Of a stretch of DNA of 64,000 bases, positions 39,908 through 47,890 are shown piece by piece. The stretch is from Arthrobacter sp. StoSoilB5 (GTDB taxonomy: Bacteria; Actinomycetota; Actinomycetes; Actinomycetales; Micrococcaceae). Where the stretch lies: assembly GCF_019977235.1 (NCBI RefSeq), contig NZ_AP024646.1:868001-932000 (forward strand), given 5' to 3'. Below the pieces are notes generated by a model, which was not told the DNA's origin, made no database searches, and saw nothing but the letters and a program-made list of their open reading frames with translations. The number at the start of each line of letters is the position of its first letter. Within the stretch, counting starts at the first letter, position 1. A program made the translations under genes and the position numbers.

Positions 39908-41386
39908 TTGTCGGACGAAACGGCTATGGCCGGAACAACAGAGGAAAGCATCAAGGGCCGCGCAGTCGGCCACCCGGAAGCCGGCCCGCAATCGGATACG
40001 GGCTACACCGAGCAGCAACGCGCGTTCCTGCAGGACCTGGCCGCCGGTCTTCGGCACGACCAGGTCGCGCAGGATGAAGCCACCCGCACGGTCTATTCCG
40101 CAGACCAGGGGCCATTGCTGGAACGGCACTTGCCACTCGCTGTCGTGTGGGCCGAATCCGTGGGGGACGTCCAAAACATCGTTCGGAGTTGCGCTGCCCA
40201 CCAGGTGCCGATCGTCGCCCGTGGTGCCGGAACGGGTGTTTCGGGAGGCGCGCACGCCACCCAAGGCTGCATCGTACTCAGCCTGGAACGCATGAACCGC
40301 ATCCTGGACCTCAACCCCGACGACGAGACCGCCGTCGTCGAACCCGGCGTCATCAACGCCGAACTGAACGCCGCAGCCGCCGAGCACGGCCTCATGTATG
40401 CGCCGGATCCGGCGAGCTACAAGATGTCCACCATCGGCGGCAACGTAGCCACGAACGCCGGGGGACTGCGCTGTGCAAAGTACGGGGTGACACGGGATTC
40501 TGTGCTGGCCTTGGACGTTGTCCTCGCCGACGGTTCACTGCTGCACACCGGGCACCAGACCTTCAAGGGAGTGGCTGGCTATGACCTGACGGCGCTCCTG
40601 GTGGGCTCCGAGGGGACACTCGGAATCGTGGTTGGCGTGACGGTCCGTCTGAAGTACCTTCCGCGCGAAGTGCAGACCATCGCAGCGTTCTACCCCGATT
40701 TCCGCAGTGCCGCTGCTGGAGTGCTGGCGGTCGGCAAAGCCCGTGTCCAACCCGCCATCATGGAGCTCCTGGACAACGGAACACTCGTACAGCTTGATGA
40801 GATGAACGGCTCGGACCTCCAAACGCGCGGCAAGTCTTTGCTGTTGATCCAGACGGACGGTTATGGAGCTGCGGCGGAGGCCGACGTAGTCCGCCGGGTG
40901 CTCGCCGAGGGCGGTGCCACGGTCACCATGGAAGCCAGCGAAGAGGCGGAGATGCTGGTGGAACTGCGGCGAAACAGCAGAGGCGTGGAAGTCGATGACG
41001 AATTTCGCGTAGGCGAGGACATTGCCGTTCCGCGCTCCCGTCTGGTGGACTTCGTCGCCGAACTTGAGTCCATGGCTGCCCGGTTCCAGGTCCTGCTCAA
41101 GGTAGTGGCCCACGCCGGGGACGGGAACCTCCACCCCACGTTTTGGATGGACCGCGTAGACCCTGCCACAGACGCCGACGCCTTGGTACGCCTCAACGCG
41201 GCCTTGGACGAATCGATCCGTGTTGGCCTGGAGATGGGTGGAACGATTACCGGCGAGCACGGAGTGGGCCAGTACAAGCTCCGATGGCTTGGCCTTGAGC
41301 AACCTGAGCCAGTGCGTGAACTGCAGCGGCGGATCAAGGAGTTGTTCGATCCGGCGGGGATCCTGAACCCCGGGAAGGCTATCTAG
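39908..41386 (+). CDS. FAD-binding oxidase, GlcD/D-lactate dehydrogenase family
   Basis: 492-aa flavoprotein of the VAO/PCMH family that oxidises a 2-hydroxy acid such as glycolate or D-lactate. The FAD domain has VPIVARGAGTGVSGGAHATQGCIVLSL, DPASYKMSTIGGNVATNAGG and GVAGYDLTALLVGSEGTLGI. The C-terminal FAD-oxidase domain has KVVAHAGDGNLHPTFWM and GGTITGEHGVGQYK, and ends with DPAGILNPGKAI. TTG 39908 is chosen because GAAGGG lies 6 bases upstream; ATG 39926 or GTG 39875 are alternatives. Stand-alone gene, with no iron-sulfur partner (GlcF) nearby. Confidence 0.9.
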   Translation: MSDETAMAGTTEESIKGRAVGHPEAGPQSDTGYTEQQRAFLQDLAAGLRHDQVAQDEATRTVYSADQGPLLERHLPLAVVWAESVGDVQNIVRSCAAHQVPIVARGAGTGVSGGAHATQGCIVLSLERMNRILDLNPDDETAVVEPGVINAELNAAAAEHGLMYAPDPASYKMSTIGGNVATNAGGLRCAKYGVTRDSVLALDVVLADGSLLHTGHQTFKGVAGYDLTALLVGSEGTLGIVVGVTVRLKYLPREVQTIAAFYPDFRSAAAGVLAVGKARVQPAIMELLDNGTLVQLDEMNGSDLQTRGKSLLLIQTDGYGAAAEADVVRRVLAEGGATVTMEASEEAEMLVELRRNSRGVEVDDEFRVGEDIAVPRSRLVDFVAELESMAARFQVLLKVVAHAGDGNLHPTFWMDRVDPATDADALVRLNAALDESIRVGLEMGGTITGEHGVGQYKLRWLGLEQPEPVRELQRRIKELFDPAGILNPGKAI

Positions 41387-41390
41387 CTCA

Positions 41391-41403
41391 TTTGGTATTC
41401 CAG
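41391..41403. promoter_or_regulatory. GntR operator-like site (TTTGGTATTCCAG)
   Basis: Five bases after the oxidase stop and about 95 bases upstream of the main MFS operator. It is almost identical, in reverse orientation, to the site at 50803-50814. Confidence 0.5.
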
Positions 41404-41453
41404 CTTGCGTGGCATCTTTGGTGATGCTTGTTGAAACCCTAAAGCTGTAAGGA

Positions 41454-41482
41454 TTTACTTTCCGTCATTCTCCTCATACTCT
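41454..41482 (+). promoter_or_regulatory. MFS gene promoter (TTTACT-17-TACTCT)
   Basis: TTTACT (41454-41459), 17-base spacer, TACTCT (41477-41482). The predicted start site (about 41489) lies within the palindromic operator. Confidence 0.55.
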
Positions 41483-41518
41483 TACTTGGTATACCAAAAG
41501 ATTATGAGGAGAATGACG
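41463..41518 (+). promoter_or_regulatory. 16-bp perfect stem enclosing operator, ribosome-binding site and start codon
   Basis: Arms 41463-41478 and 41503-41518 are exact reverse complements with a 24-base loop holding TTGGTATACCAA. The 3' arm contains the AGGAGAA ribosome-binding site and the first base of the GTG start. Only transcripts begun upstream of 41463 would carry both arms. Confidence 0.8.
41486..41497. promoter_or_regulatory. GntR operator (TTGGTATACCAA)
   Basis: Perfect 12-base palindrome at the inferred transcription start of the MFS gene. The sequence equals the core of sites known for FCD-type GntR regulators such as E. coli UxuR; the likely binder here is the GntR protein encoded at 52347-53048. 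Confidence 0.7.
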
Positions 41519-42843
41519 TGCGCGAGAAACGGCTGGGCGGAGCGGGCCCAGGTCCCAGGCTGAAGGCGGGCTTGATACTGCTCGCACTGGTGATGGTGTC
41601 CATCAACCTCCGGCCCGCTATCACCACCATCGCCGGCGTCATGAATCAACTCCACGGTGCGTTCAGCCTGGACTCCGGACTCCTCCCGCTTCTGGGTACC
41701 TTGCCCGTACTCGCTTTCGGCATTTCCGGGCCGATCGGACCGTGGCTGGCGCGGCGGCTTGGAATCGGGCGTGCCGTGGCACTGGCCTTGTTGGTGCTGG
41801 CCGCAGCCCTCATCCTTAGGGTTGCGGTTCCTGCGCTCCTGCTCCCGGGCACTTTCCTGGCCGGAATGGCGATTATGACGGCCAGTGTCTTGGTTCCCCA
41901 GATCGTCAAAGCCAACCATGGCACCGGCTGGTGGACGGGGCTCTGCACCATGGGGTTCGGACTCGGAGCAGCGCTCGGAGCCGGTCTGGTGCAGCCGCTC
42001 GAGCAGGCCTTCGGAGGCAGCCTCGCCTGGGCGTTGGCGGTTTGGGCCGTTCCAGCGCTGTTGGGAGCATGCCTCATCCAAGGCTCCGGAGAAAGCCCGA
42101 CGTCGGCAGCCACCACCGTGGGCAAAGGCACCCCGGCAGCGGGCGAGGCTGCAGCGCTGACGTGCGACGCGCCGTCGTCGGCTGTTCCCGTTGACGTAGT
42201 GCCCAGGAAGCCGCTGCGGAAGCAGCGCACAGCATGGGCCGTGACGGCGTTCTTTGGACTCCAGGCCATGCTCTACTTCGCCATCACGTCGTGGCTGGCC
42301 GTCTACCTCGTGTCCAAGGGGCTCTCATCTGCGGACGCTGCTGCGTTGCTGGCATGGTTCAGCCTTGCAGGACTACCCGCCAGCTTGCTGGCGCCGGTGC
42401 TTGCCAGCCGTCCGGCCGTCCTGCGGATCATGGCCCCAGGACTCGGATTATCGGTGGCGCTCGCACTCCTGGGGGTCCTCATGGCGCCCGCTGGCATACA
42501 GTTCCTCATGGTGGGGATGCTTGGGGTTGTCCAGAGCGCCGGGTTCGGATTGGCCATGGCGTTGGTGGTGCTCCGCTCCGCCGGGCCGCAGACGGCGGGC
42601 CGGCTCTCCGCCATGAGCCAAGGACTCGGTTTCGCGCTTGCCTCGCTGGGTCCGCTGGTCGCGGGGTTGCTGCACACGTGGACCGGTGGCTGGGAAGTAA
42701 CGTTCTGGGCGCTCGCGGCTGAGGCTGTGGTGCTGGCTGCTGCAGGCTTCCTGGCGATCCGTGGCCCCGTGGTCGACGTTGAGCCGGTAAGCCGAAATTC
42801 ATCCTCCAACGGACTGTTCACCCTCGTAGGCGGGGGTGAATAG
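41518..42843 (+). CDS. MFS transporter, CynX/NimT (cyanate permease) family
   Basis: 441-aa integral membrane protein, about 12 predicted spans in two halves with a central cytosolic loop (about residues 195-235, rich in A/P/T). The family signature is INLRPAITTIAGVMNQL near the N-terminus. CynX-type transporters carry cyanate, 2-nitroimidazole and other small anions or heterocycles. GTG 41518 has AGGAG at 6 bases. Its control region carries the same palindrome as the ABC/amidohydrolase divergon at 50.7 kb, so it may import or export that pathway's substrate or product. A hairpin overlaps its stop codon. Confidence 0.88.
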   Translation: MREKRLGGAGPGPRLKAGLILLALVMVSINLRPAITTIAGVMNQLHGAFSLDSGLLPLLGTLPVLAFGISGPIGPWLARRLGIGRAVALALLVLAAALILRVAVPALLLPGTFLAGMAIMTASVLVPQIVKANHGTGWWTGLCTMGFGLGAALGAGLVQPLEQAFGGSLAWALAVWAVPALLGACLIQGSGESPTSAATTVGKGTPAAGEAAALTCDAPSSAVPVDVVPRKPLRKQRTAWAVTAFFGLQAMLYFAITSWLAVYLVSKGLSSADAAALLAWFSLAGLPASLLAPVLASRPAVLRIMAPGLGLSVALALLGVLMAPAGIQFLMVGMLGVVQSAGFGLAMALVVLRSAGPQTAGRLSAMSQGLGFALASLGPLVAGLLHTWTGGWEVTFWALAAEAVVLAAAGFLAIRGPVVDVEPVSRNSSSNGLFTLVGGGE

Positions 42844-42850
42844 TCCGTTG
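42807..42850 (+). terminator. Hairpin overlapping the MFS stop codon
   Basis: CAACGGACTGTTCACCC (42807-42823) pairs with GGGTGAATAGTCCGTTG (42834-42850), 17 bp with one G-T pair. The stem includes the last codons and the TAG stop. Confidence 0.7.
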
Positions 42851-42904
42851 GACGGTGTTCGATGACACTGTCGGCGGGCTATTCCCCGGCGTATCCTCGG
42901 CGGT

Positions 42905-43393
42905 ATGACGAACTCACCAGCTGAAACGAATCAGCCAAACACGCCGGCTACGGAAATCCTGGAGACAAACGAATGCTGGGAGCTCCTTCGCGGAGTCTCC
43001 GTGGGTCGGCTAGCGGTGTGGGTGGACAACCACCCGGACATCTTCCCCGTGAACTACAAAGTGGACCATGGAACGATGGTTTTCCGCACGGGCGAGGGAA
43101 CCAAGCTTCATGCTGCCCTGGGTGACGCGCCTGTGGCCATCGAAGCCGACGGCGTCAACGCGGAAACGGGAGTTGCCTGGAGCGTAGTGGTCAAGGGGCA
43201 GGCATCCGCCGTGAAACTGACGCAGGACGTGCTGGATACCATCGGCCTGCTGCTGTTTCCATGGGAGGCAGGGCAAAAGGACCAGTTCATCCGAATTGTC
43301 CCGTCGAACGTTTCCGGCCGTCGGTTCAAGGTGACGCCGCCGGTGACGTGGTGGACCCCACTGGATGAGGCGCCCACCGCCAGGGGCGAGTAG
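42905..43393 (+). CDS. PNPOx-like flavin/F420-binding family protein
   Basis: 162 aa, split beta-barrel of the pyridoxamine 5'-phosphate oxidase-like (Pyridox_ox_2) superfamily: ECWELLRGVSVGRLAVWVDNHPDIFPVNYKVDHGTMVFRTGEGTKL is the conserved first half. Members bind FMN, F420 or haem, and roles range from oxidoreductase to cofactor binding; the precise role is not assignable. ATG 42905 starts a 25-residue Thr/Asn/Pro-rich extension before the domain. Convergent with the amidohydrolase operon. Confidence 0.85.
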   Translation: MTNSPAETNQPNTPATEILETNECWELLRGVSVGRLAVWVDNHPDIFPVNYKVDHGTMVFRTGEGTKLHAALGDAPVAIEADGVNAETGVAWSVVVKGQASAVKLTQDVLDTIGLLLFPWEAGQKDQFIRIVPSNVSGRRFKVTPPVTWWTPLDEAPTARGE

Positions 43394-43403
43394 CGCTTAA
43401 CGC

Positions 43404-43470
43404 CGAAACCCGCTCTTGTCCGTCACTCAGTCCACTGTGTGGTCATGAGTGCGAACAAGAGCGGGTTTCG
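43404..43470. terminator. Bidirectional terminator between convergent genes
   Basis: CGAAACCCGCTCTTGT (43404-43419) pairs exactly with 43455-43470, with an inner CACTCA/TGAGTG stem (43423-43428/43446-43451). It ends both the PNPOx-like gene and the minus-strand amidohydrolase operon. Confidence 0.85.
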
Positions 43471-43475
43471 TAGTC

Positions 43476-44705
43476 CTAGACCAGTTCCAGCTGGTCTGCC
43501 ACCACCTTGCCGGCGTGGATCACCGTACGGTCCTTGCCGCGGTCCATGACCGTGGACGCCACTGTTTCGCCGTCCACCAAGAGCAACTCGGCTGGATCTC
43601 CGACGTCGACGCCGGGCCGGTGGGCCGTGTCCTTCAGCCGCGTAGCGCCCGGGTCAAGGATGCTCGCGCCGCCGATCGTGGCAATGGCCAGGCAGTGCTC
43701 GATTAGCTCGTCCTTGCGGAAGCCATGGGTGAAGGCAAGCTGCCACGTCCGGTCCAGCATGTCCGTGTTGCCGTAGGGGGACCAGTAGTCGCGCTGTCCG
43801 TCCTCGCCCAGGCCGAGCCGCACGCCGGCTTCGGTGAGGAGCGGAATAGGTAACTGACCGGCGGCAGCAGGCGCAACCGAGGCCATGGAAACATCCAGCT
43901 CGGCAAAGGCGTCGATGAGCCTGCGGGTGGTTGCCTCGTTCACGCTGCCCAATTGATATGCGTGGGACATGGTGACCTTGCCCTGCATGCCCAGTGCCCG
44001 GGTGCGTTCCAGCACGAGGTCGGTGCTGAAGACGCCCAATTCGCCGGGCTCATGCAAGTGGATATCGATGGGAACCTGGTACTTCTCGGCCAGGCCGAAC
44101 ACGATGTCCAGGTGCTTCGCCGGATCCCGGTCCAACATGCAGGGATCGATGCCGCCCATGACATTGGCGCCGGCTTTCAATGCTTCTTCCATGAGCTCTA
44201 CCGTGCCCTCCTCAAGCAACAATCCAGCCTGCGGGAAGGCGATGATGTCCACGGAAGCCCGGCCGGCGAACTTTTCCTTGGCGGCGGCAACGGCGTCGAA
44301 ACGCTCCAGGCGGCAGTCCACGTCAACCTGCGCATAGGAACGAACACGCGTAGTTCCCCGCGCGATCATCCGGCCCAGGGTCTCGTTGACGCGGTCCTGC
44401 AGCGGGACCTCGGCATTGCGCCAGTTCTGCCGATCGTTCATCATCATGGTCCACACACCCGGACCGCCGGTGTGCTCCCGGAAGGGAAGGCCAATCCGGG
44501 TGGAGTCCAAGTGCACGTGGACATCGGAGAATGACGGCAGCAGGAGGCGTCCGCGTCCTTCCACCACAGTGGTGCCCGCGGGAACGGTTCCCGCGGGGTC
44601 GTGGGGCTCGACGGCGGTGATCTTGGCGCCAGCTTCACCGGCGCTAACGGTGACGTCGCTGAGCGTCTTTCCCCAAGGGCGGACGGCGCGGATCAGGGTG
44701 TTCAA
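43476..44705 (-). CDS. Cytosine deaminase-like amidohydrolase
   Basis: 409-aa metal-dependent hydrolase of the CodA/atrazine-hydrolase superfamily, expected to deaminate or hydrolyse a cyclic nitrogen compound. Metal ligands: H63 and H65 (SDVHVHLDST), a third His in IDIHLHEPGELG (with its Glu), SHAYQLGS, and Asp in LGEDGQRDYWSPYGN. The latter and FTHGFRKD resemble CodA. TTG 44705 has AAAGGAG 7 bases upstream. Last gene of the minus-strand operon, 37 bases after the ATPase gene. Its substrate is presumably what the ABC importer brings in; cytosine itself is unlikely to need a peptide-type importer. Confidence 0.85.
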   Translation of the reverse strand: MNTLIRAVRPWGKTLSDVTVSAGEAGAKITAVEPHDPAGTVPAGTTVVEGRGRLLLPSFSDVHVHLDSTRIGLPFREHTGGPGVWTMMMNDRQNWRNAEVPLQDRVNETLGRMIARGTTRVRSYAQVDVDCRLERFDAVAAAKEKFAGRASVDIIAFPQAGLLLEEGTVELMEEALKAGANVMGGIDPCMLDRDPAKHLDIVFGLAEKYQVPIDIHLHEPGELGVFSTDLVLERTRALGMQGKVTMSHAYQLGSVNEATTRRLIDAFAELDVSMASVAPAAAGQLPIPLLTEAGVRLGLGEDGQRDYWSPYGNTDMLDRTWQLAFTHGFRKDELIEHCLAIATIGGASILDPGATRLKDTAHRPGVDVGDPAELLLVDGETVASTVMDRGKDRTVIHAGKVVADQLELV

Positions 44706-44742
44706 TGTTTTGCTCCTTTGCTAGTGAATCTTTTGCCTACGT

Positions 44743-45765
44743 CTATTGCACGCCAGCCAGGACTGCCGCGGCCATACCTGTGTGGTGGCAGGCAGGCGCG
44801 GCGGCCATGGCCGGTGTTGGAATCTCGTTGATGCACCGTTGGCGTTGTTCCTCGGGAAGCGTGCCGATCAACGGGCAGCGGGTCCGGAAGACACAGCCGC
44901 TGGGCGGATTGGCCGGCGACGGAAGGTCTCCGCGGAGACGGATCTTCACTTGCTCGCGGGCGGCCCGTGGGTCCGGAAGGGGCACCGCCGAGAGCAGGGC
45001 CTTCGTGTAGGGGTGCAGCGGGTTCTGGAAGAGCTCATCGCGAGGCCCCTGTTCCACGATCTTGCCCAGGTACATCACTGCAACTTCGTGGGAAATGTGC
45101 CGGACCACGGAGAGGTCGTGGGCGATGAAGATGTAGGAAACGCCGGTGTCGCGTTGGATTTGCTGCAGGAGGTTCACTACCTGCGCCTGCACGGAAACGT
45201 CCAGCGCGGAGACGGGCTCGTCGCACACGATCACGGAAGGGTTCAGCGAGATGGCCCGGGCGATGCCCACGCGCTGCCGCTGCCCACCCGAGAATTCATG
45301 CGGGAAACGGTTGTAGTGCTCCGGCTTGAGTCCCACCTGGTCCAAGAGTTCCTTCACCCGGTTCTTGAGTCCGCCTTGCGGATTGATCTTCTGCGCCACC
45401 ATGGGAGCCGCGATTGCGGTACCCACGGTTTGGCGGGGGTTCAGGGAAGCGAAGGGGTCCTGGAAGATCATCTGGACTTTGCGCCGGAAGTTATACAGAT
45501 CCCGTCCACGCAGCTCGCTGATGTCGACGCCATCGACCACTATCCGCCCGCCCGTGGGGTCCATGAGCCGCGCCACCATGCGCCCGGTGGTGGACTTACC
45601 GCAGCCCGACTCACCCACGAGCCCCAAAGTCTGGCCTCGAGCGAGACTGAAGGAGACGCCGTCGACCGCTTTGACCGATCGCTTAGCGGCACCCGGAAGG
45701 AGGCCGCCCTTGAGCGGGAAGTGCTTCTGGAGGTTCTCCACCTGGAGAATTGGCTGATGTTCCAT
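44743..45765 (-). CDS. Oligopeptide-type ABC transporter ATPase (OppF/DppF)
   Basis: 340 aa. Walker A GESGCGKS (51-58), signature SGGQRQRVGIARA, Walker B VIVCDEPVSALD, and the C-terminal OppD/F extension with HPYTKALLSAVP and the Cys-containing CVFRTRCPLIG. Forms the heterodimeric motor with the upstream ATPase, 8 bases away. Part of a five-component importer of the PepT family, which carries peptides but also nickel, glycosides, opines and other small polar solutes. Confidence 0.95.
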   Translation of the reverse strand: MEHQPILQVENLQKHFPLKGGLLPGAAKRSVKAVDGVSFSLARGQTLGLVGESGCGKSTTGRMVARLMDPTGGRIVVDGVDISELRGRDLYNFRRKVQMIFQDPFASLNPRQTVGTAIAAPMVAQKINPQGGLKNRVKELLDQVGLKPEHYNRFPHEFSGGQRQRVGIARAISLNPSVIVCDEPVSALDVSVQAQVVNLLQQIQRDTGVSYIFIAHDLSVVRHISHEVAVMYLGKIVEQGPRDELFQNPLHPYTKALLSAVPLPDPRAAREQVKIRLRGDLPSPANPPSGCVFRTRCPLIGTLPEEQRQRCINEIPTPAMAAAPACHHTGMAAAVLAGVQ

Positions 45766-45773
45766 GGCGGGTC

Positions 45774-46829
45774 CTAACGCGAATTCCGGATGGTGATGAT
45801 CTGCGGGCCGCTCAAATGGCAGCGCTTGCCGTGCCCATCTTCAACCTTCAGTTCGGGCCGCTGCTTTGCGCACAGGCCGTCGGCGACGAGTTCGGCGTAC
45901 TGGCACCGGGCGCTGAAGATGCAGCCCTTGGGCAGGTCAAGGAGCGACGGCGGCTGGCCGGGTATGGGGTTCAGCTGGCTCGCAGCGCTGTTCAGTGTGG
46001 GCATCGAGTTCAGCAGGCCCAAAGTGTATGGGTGCTGGGTGTCGTAGAAGATCTCGTCAACGGGACCGGATTCGACGCACTGCCCGCCGTACATGACCAG
46101 AACGTCGTTGCAGACCTCGGCCACCACGCCAAGATCGTGCGTGATGAGGATGAGCGCCGAGTTGGTTTCCTCCTGGAGCTCGGACATGAGGTCCAGGATC
46201 TGCGCCTGAACAGTGACATCCAGCGCTGTGGTGGGTTCATCGGCGATCAACAGCTCGGGCTCGCAGATCAGCGCCATGGCGATCATGGCACGCTGGCGCA
46301 TGCCACCGGAGAAATGGTGGGGGTACTCGTCGAAGCGCTGCTCGGGACTGGGGATACCCACCCTTCCCAGCATGTCGACGGCGGCAGTCCGGGCCTGCTT
46401 CTTGCTCGCCTTGTTGTGGACCAGGTACGCCTCGGCGATCTGGTGGCCCACGGTGTAGAAGGGGTGTAGGGCGGAGAGAGGATCCTGGAAGATCATGCCG
46501 ATGTTGCGGCCACGGAGTTGCCGCATGGCTGACTCGGGGAGGGCCACCAGATCCCTGCCTTGGAACATGGCTTGCCCGGTGACCAGCGCGGAAGTGCCCT
46601 TGAGGAGGCCCATGAGGGCCTGGCTGGTCACGGACTTCCCTGAGCCGGATTCGCCTACGATGCCCAGGGTCTGTCCGCGCTCGAGCGTGAAGTCCATGCC
46701 GTTGACCGCAGAAACCAGGCCGTCGTCAGTAGGGAATTTCACGGTGAGGTCGCGGACCTCCAAGAAGGGTGCGGTGGCCGTGGCGCCCGTGGGGCGGGCA
46801 GGCGATGACGTCAGTGGCGTGTATGTCAT
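45774..46829 (-). CDS. Oligopeptide-type ABC transporter ATPase (OppD/DppD)
   Basis: 351 aa. Walker A GESGSGKS (59-66), signature SGGMRQRAMIAMA, Walker B LLIADEPTTALD and the C-terminal HPYTLGLLNSMP plus CIFSARCQYAEL cluster. ATG 46829 overlaps the permease stop by 4 bases (ATGA). The open frame extends upstream to 47219 only as a shadow of the permease gene, so that extension is not used. The N-terminus has about 20 Ala/Pro/Thr-rich residues before the domain. Confidence 0.95.
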   Translation of the reverse strand: MTYTPLTSSPARPTGATATAPFLEVRDLTVKFPTDDGLVSAVNGMDFTLERGQTLGIVGESGSGKSVTSQALMGLLKGTSALVTGQAMFQGRDLVALPESAMRQLRGRNIGMIFQDPLSALHPFYTVGHQIAEAYLVHNKASKKQARTAAVDMLGRVGIPSPEQRFDEYPHHFSGGMRQRAMIAMALICEPELLIADEPTTALDVTVQAQILDLMSELQEETNSALILITHDLGVVAEVCNDVLVMYGGQCVESGPVDEIFYDTQHPYTLGLLNSMPTLNSAASQLNPIPGQPPSLLDLPKGCIFSARCQYAELVADGLCAKQRPELKVEDGHGKRCHLSGPQIITIRNSR

Positions 46830-47827
46830 TGGAGCCTCACTCGGGGATCGATGGCGGCGTATGCGAGGTCCACCAGAACATTGGCGACGATGACGAAGAA
46901 GGCGGCCAGCATGGTAATGGCCATGGTGACGGGAAGATCGCCTGAGATGGCCGCATGCACGGCAGTGAATCCCAGGCCCGGGACGGAGAAGATCTGTTCG
47001 GTGAGGACAGCCCCGCCCAGCAACAGCCCGATGTCCATGCCCAGCATGGTGACCACGGGTGTAATTCCCGCCCGGACTCCGTGTTTGAAGGTGACGGTCC
47101 GGGGTGCCAGGCCCTTTGCCCGTGCAGTCCGGATGAAGTCCTCGCCGAACGTTTCGATCATGTTGGTGCGGGTGACGCGGATGTAGGAAGCACTGAACAG
47201 GACTGCCAGAGCGATCCAAGGAAGGATGTAGTTCGCAACCCAGGCCCCTGGACCCTGCGGACCAAATGGACTGTTGATCTCGTTTGTCGTGAACGGCAGC
47301 AAATGCAGTTGGTTGACGAACAACAGCAGCAGGAACAGGCCGGTGACGGGGATGGGCAGGGAGACGCCTACGGAGGCGGCGCCGACGATGAATTTGTCAA
47401 CGGGCGAACCCTTGCGCAGGGCGGCTAGAAGGCCCAGCCCGACGCCGGTGATGGTCCACAGGATCAGGGCCCCAATGGCCATGGAAAAGGTGTAGGGAAG
47501 TGAGCGGGCAATGATGCCAGCCACGTTCTCGTTGGTCTGGAAGGACTTGCCCAGGCAAGGCCATTCGCAAAGGGTCTGTGCTCCGGGCGCACCAATCATG
47601 CGGGGCGAGAAAAGGCCGCGCATGTAGTCGATGTACTGGATAAAGAAAGGCTGGTCCATACCGAGGGCAACGCGGGCTTCAGCCACGCGCTCCGGCGTGC
47701 ATTCCTGTCCGCAGGCGGCCGCGGCAGGATCTGAGGGACCAAGTTGGAACAGTGTGAACGTGATGAAACTGACGGCGGCAAGCAGCAGGACCAACGATCC
47801 GGTCCTGCGAAGAATGAAAGTCATCAT
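46826..47827 (-). CDS. Oligopeptide-type ABC transporter permease (OppB/DppB)
   Basis: 333-aa membrane subunit with about six spans. Typical DppB opening (FILRRTGSLVLLLAAVSFITFTLFQLGPSDPAAAACG) and EAA-type loop FIRTARAKGLAPRTVTFKHGVRAGI, ending in YAAIDPRVRLQ. A Cys-containing insert (CGQECTPERV, CEWPCLGKS) sits in the first extracytoplasmic region. Tandem ATGs at 47827 and 47824 both fit. Separated from the binding-protein gene by 63 bases with a strong hairpin. Confidence 0.93.
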   Translation of the reverse strand: MMTFILRRTGSLVLLLAAVSFITFTLFQLGPSDPAAAACGQECTPERVAEARVALGMDQPFFIQYIDYMRGLFSPRMIGAPGAQTLCEWPCLGKSFQTNENVAGIIARSLPYTFSMAIGALILWTITGVGLGLLAALRKGSPVDKFIVGAASVGVSLPIPVTGLFLLLLFVNQLHLLPFTTNEINSPFGPQGPGAWVANYILPWIALAVLFSASYIRVTRTNMIETFGEDFIRTARAKGLAPRTVTFKHGVRAGITPVVTMLGMDIGLLLGGAVLTEQIFSVPGLGFTAVHAAISGDLPVTMAITMLAAFFVIVANVLVDLAYAAIDPRVRLQ

Positions 47828-47837
47828 TGTGGTGGTT

Positions 47838-47867
47838 GCGGGCCGCCCGCCGGGGCAGGCGGCCCGC
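47838..47867 (-). promoter_or_regulatory. Hairpin between binding-protein and permease genes
   Basis: GCGGGCCGCC (47838-47847) pairs perfectly with GGCGGCCCGC (47858-47867). Its position mirrors the malE-malF stem-loop and probably raises binding-protein mRNA over that of downstream genes. Confidence 0.65.
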
Positions 47868-47890
47868 TTCTCCTTCTGGACGAAGCCGGA

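Noticed and set aside
46830..47219. N-terminal extension of the OppD-type ATPase
   Set aside because: Overlaps the permease gene in another frame and is Arg/His/Gly-rich shadow sequence; the ATGA overlap at 46826-46829 marks the true start.
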